Assembly (NCBI GenBank): GCA_036508875.1
Contig: DATCGP010000024.1
Location: forward strand, 1 to 6,565
DNA from: PALSA-660 sp036508875
GTDB lineage: Bacteria; Actinomycetota; Coriobacteriia; Anaerosomatales; PALSA-660
Length of the DNA stretch: 6,565 bases
Direction of reading: 5' to 3'
The number at the start of each line of letters is the position of its first letter. The first letter of the stretch is position 1. The translations under genes and the position numbers were made by a program. Positions 5,485-6,565 of this stretch are shown here, piece after piece. The notes beneath the pieces are model-generated. The model was not told the origin of the DNA, did not search any database, and was given only the letters and a program-made list of their open reading frames with translations.

Positions 5485-5517
5485 CCGCCTCCACCCGACA
5501 CCCAAGGAGCTCGCCGC

Positions 5518-6565
5518 ATGCGTGAGGACCTGACCCCCGAACTCGCTCCCACCCTCGCGGTCGAGTTGGGACTGAAGCCGGCCGAGTTCGACAAGATCGT
5601 CGAGATCCTCGGGCGCACCCCGTCGCTGACCGAGCTGTACATGTACTCGCTCATGTGGAGCGAGCACTGCAGCTACAAGCACTCCAAGAAGGCGCTGCGG
5701 ATGTTCCCCACCACCGGGGAGTACGTCCTGCAGGGCCCGGGCGAGAACGCGGGCGTCATCTCCGTGGGCGACGGCTGGGCCGTGGCCTTCAAGATGGAGT
5801 CGCACAACCACCCGAGCGCGATCGAGCCGTACCAGGGCGCGGCGACCGGCGTCGGGGGCATCATCCGCGACATCTTCACGATGGGCGCTCGTCCGATGGC
5901 TTCGCTGGACTCGCTGCGCTTCGGCACGCTCGACAACCCGCGCCAGCGCTACCTGTTCGAGGGCGCCGTGGCGGGCATCGGCGGCTACGGCAACTGCATC
6001 GGAGTCCCGACCGTGGGCGGCGAGGTCTACTTCGACGCCGCGTACGAAGGCAACTGCCTCATCAACGCGATGTCGATCGGGCTCATGCGCGAAGAGACGC
6101 TCACGAGCGCGACCGCGACCGGCGCCGGCAACCTCGTGCTGCTGATCGGCTCGACCACCGGCCGCGACGGCATCGGCGGCGCCTCCACGCTCGCCAGCCA
6201 GGAGTTCGACGAGAAGGCCGAGGACAAGCGCCCGTCCGTGCAGGTGGGCGACCCCTTCGAGGAGAAACTGCTCATCGAGGCGTGCCTCGAGCTGCTCGAG
6301 GCGAAGCTGCTGGTCGGCCTCGGCGACCTCGGAGCGGCCGGGCTCACCTCGTCGGCCTCCGAGATGGCCTCGCGCGGCGAGGTGGGCCTCGACATCGACG
6401 TCTCGAAGATCCCCGCCCGCGAGGACGGGATGAAGTCATTCGAGTTCATGGTGTCCGAGTCCCAGGAACGCATGCTCGCGGTCGTAGAGCCGCAGAACCT
6501 GGCCGCGTCGCAGGCCGTGTGCGAGAAGTGGGGCCTGCGCTCGACGTTCATCGGCACCGTCACCA
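5518..6565 (+). CDS. purL: FGAM synthase large subunit PurL (N-terminal part, cut by window edge)
   Basis: This is the synthetase subunit of FGAM synthase: it binds FGAR and ATP and uses ammonia supplied by PurQ. The frame is open from ATG 5518 to the window end (349 complete residues). The small PurL family is roughly 720-780 residues, so about half is visible. AAGGAG (5504-5509) lies eight bases before the ATG. The N-terminal linker and first AIRS-like lobe carry LTELYMYSLMWSEHCSYKHS (37-56, with the catalytic His50), GPGENAGV (73-80), AFKMESHNHPSAIEPYQGAA (90-109) and GVGGIIRDIFTMGARP (111-126). Later come GRDGIGGAS (215-223), VQVGDPFEEKLLIEA (241-255) and LGDLGAAGLTSSASEMA (268-284). There is no PurS-like N-terminal domain, so this is the small form that needs separate PurS and PurQ, both encoded just upstream. 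No frameshift is seen. Confidence 0.97.
   Translation, partial: MREDLTPELAPTLAVELGLKPAEFDKIVEILGRTPSLTELYMYSLMWSEHCSYKHSKKALRMFPTTGEYVLQGPGENAGVISVGDGWAVAFKMESHNHPSAIEPYQGAATGVGGIIRDIFTMGARPMASLDSLRFGTLDNPRQRYLFEGAVAGIGGYGNCIGVPTVGGEVYFDAAYEGNCLINAMSIGLMREETLTSATATGAGNLVLLIGSTTGRDGIGGASTLASQEFDEKAEDKRPSVQVGDPFEEKLLIEACLELLEAKLLVGLGDLGAAGLTSSASEMASRGEVGLDIDVSKIPAREDGMKSFEFMVSESQERMLAVVEPQNLAASQAVCEKWGLRSTFIGTVT

Noticed and set aside
4837..5811. 324-residue open frame on the minus strand opposite purQ, orfC and purL
   Set aside because: It spans the ends of three + strand genes, two of them certain, and shows only shadow composition.
6027..6563. 178-residue open frame on the minus strand near the window end
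   Set aside because: It is opposite purL, whose conserved glycine-rich motifs fix the coding strand.
1..6565. tRNA, rRNA, CRISPR array, insertion sequence or phage remnant
   Set aside because: I saw no spaced repeat array, tRNA-like cloverleaf, transposase coding pattern or terminal inverted repeats, and composition is uniform across the window.

Overview
This is a GC-rich window (roughly two-thirds G+C by eye, with codon third positions almost always G or C). It uses GTG and TTG starts, overlapping stop/start junctions, and the separate PurS/PurQ/small-PurL form of FGAM synthase. That combination suggests a Gram-positive high-GC bacterium, most likely an actinobacterial lineage. I cannot name a genus, and other GC-rich phyla with the PurS/Q/L system remain possible. 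All genes supported here lie on the + strand.

Left part (1-1927), signalling and small hypothetical genes: the window opens inside the C-terminal end of an unidentified protein (ends at 134). It is followed by a 96-residue, very acidic, lysine-free hypothetical protein (285-575) and a perfect 10-bp inverted repeat that probably closes that transcript. Next comes a membrane-anchored GGDEF diguanylate cyclase with an intact active site and inhibitory site (677-1699). Only 12 bases after it is a 71-residue two-helix membrane protein carrying a His-x13-His pair (1712-1927), probably co-transcribed with the cyclase.

Right part (1928-6565), a purine biosynthesis operon: after a 136-base gap with a TACAAT -10-like box the order is purC (2064-2951), a two-TM protein with Lys/Ser/Ala-rich tails (orfA, 2958-3683), a second two-TM protein (orfB, 3680-4081), purS (4092-4349), purQ (4346-5038), a three-TM protein (orfC, 5041-5484) and purL (5518 to the window end, truncated by the edge). 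Genes overlap or are separated by at most 33 bases, with no terminator between them, so one polycistronic mRNA is likely. PurS, PurQ and PurL together make FGAM synthase (step 4 of de novo IMP synthesis), and PurC is SAICAR synthase (step 7 or 8 depending on numbering).

The unusual element is the interleaving of three unrecognised membrane proteins (orfA, orfB, orfC) with the genes of soluble purine enzymes. orfA and orfB share topology and two short motifs, so they may be diverged duplicates. Whether they tether, regulate or merely hitch-hike with the purine enzymes cannot be decided from sequence alone.
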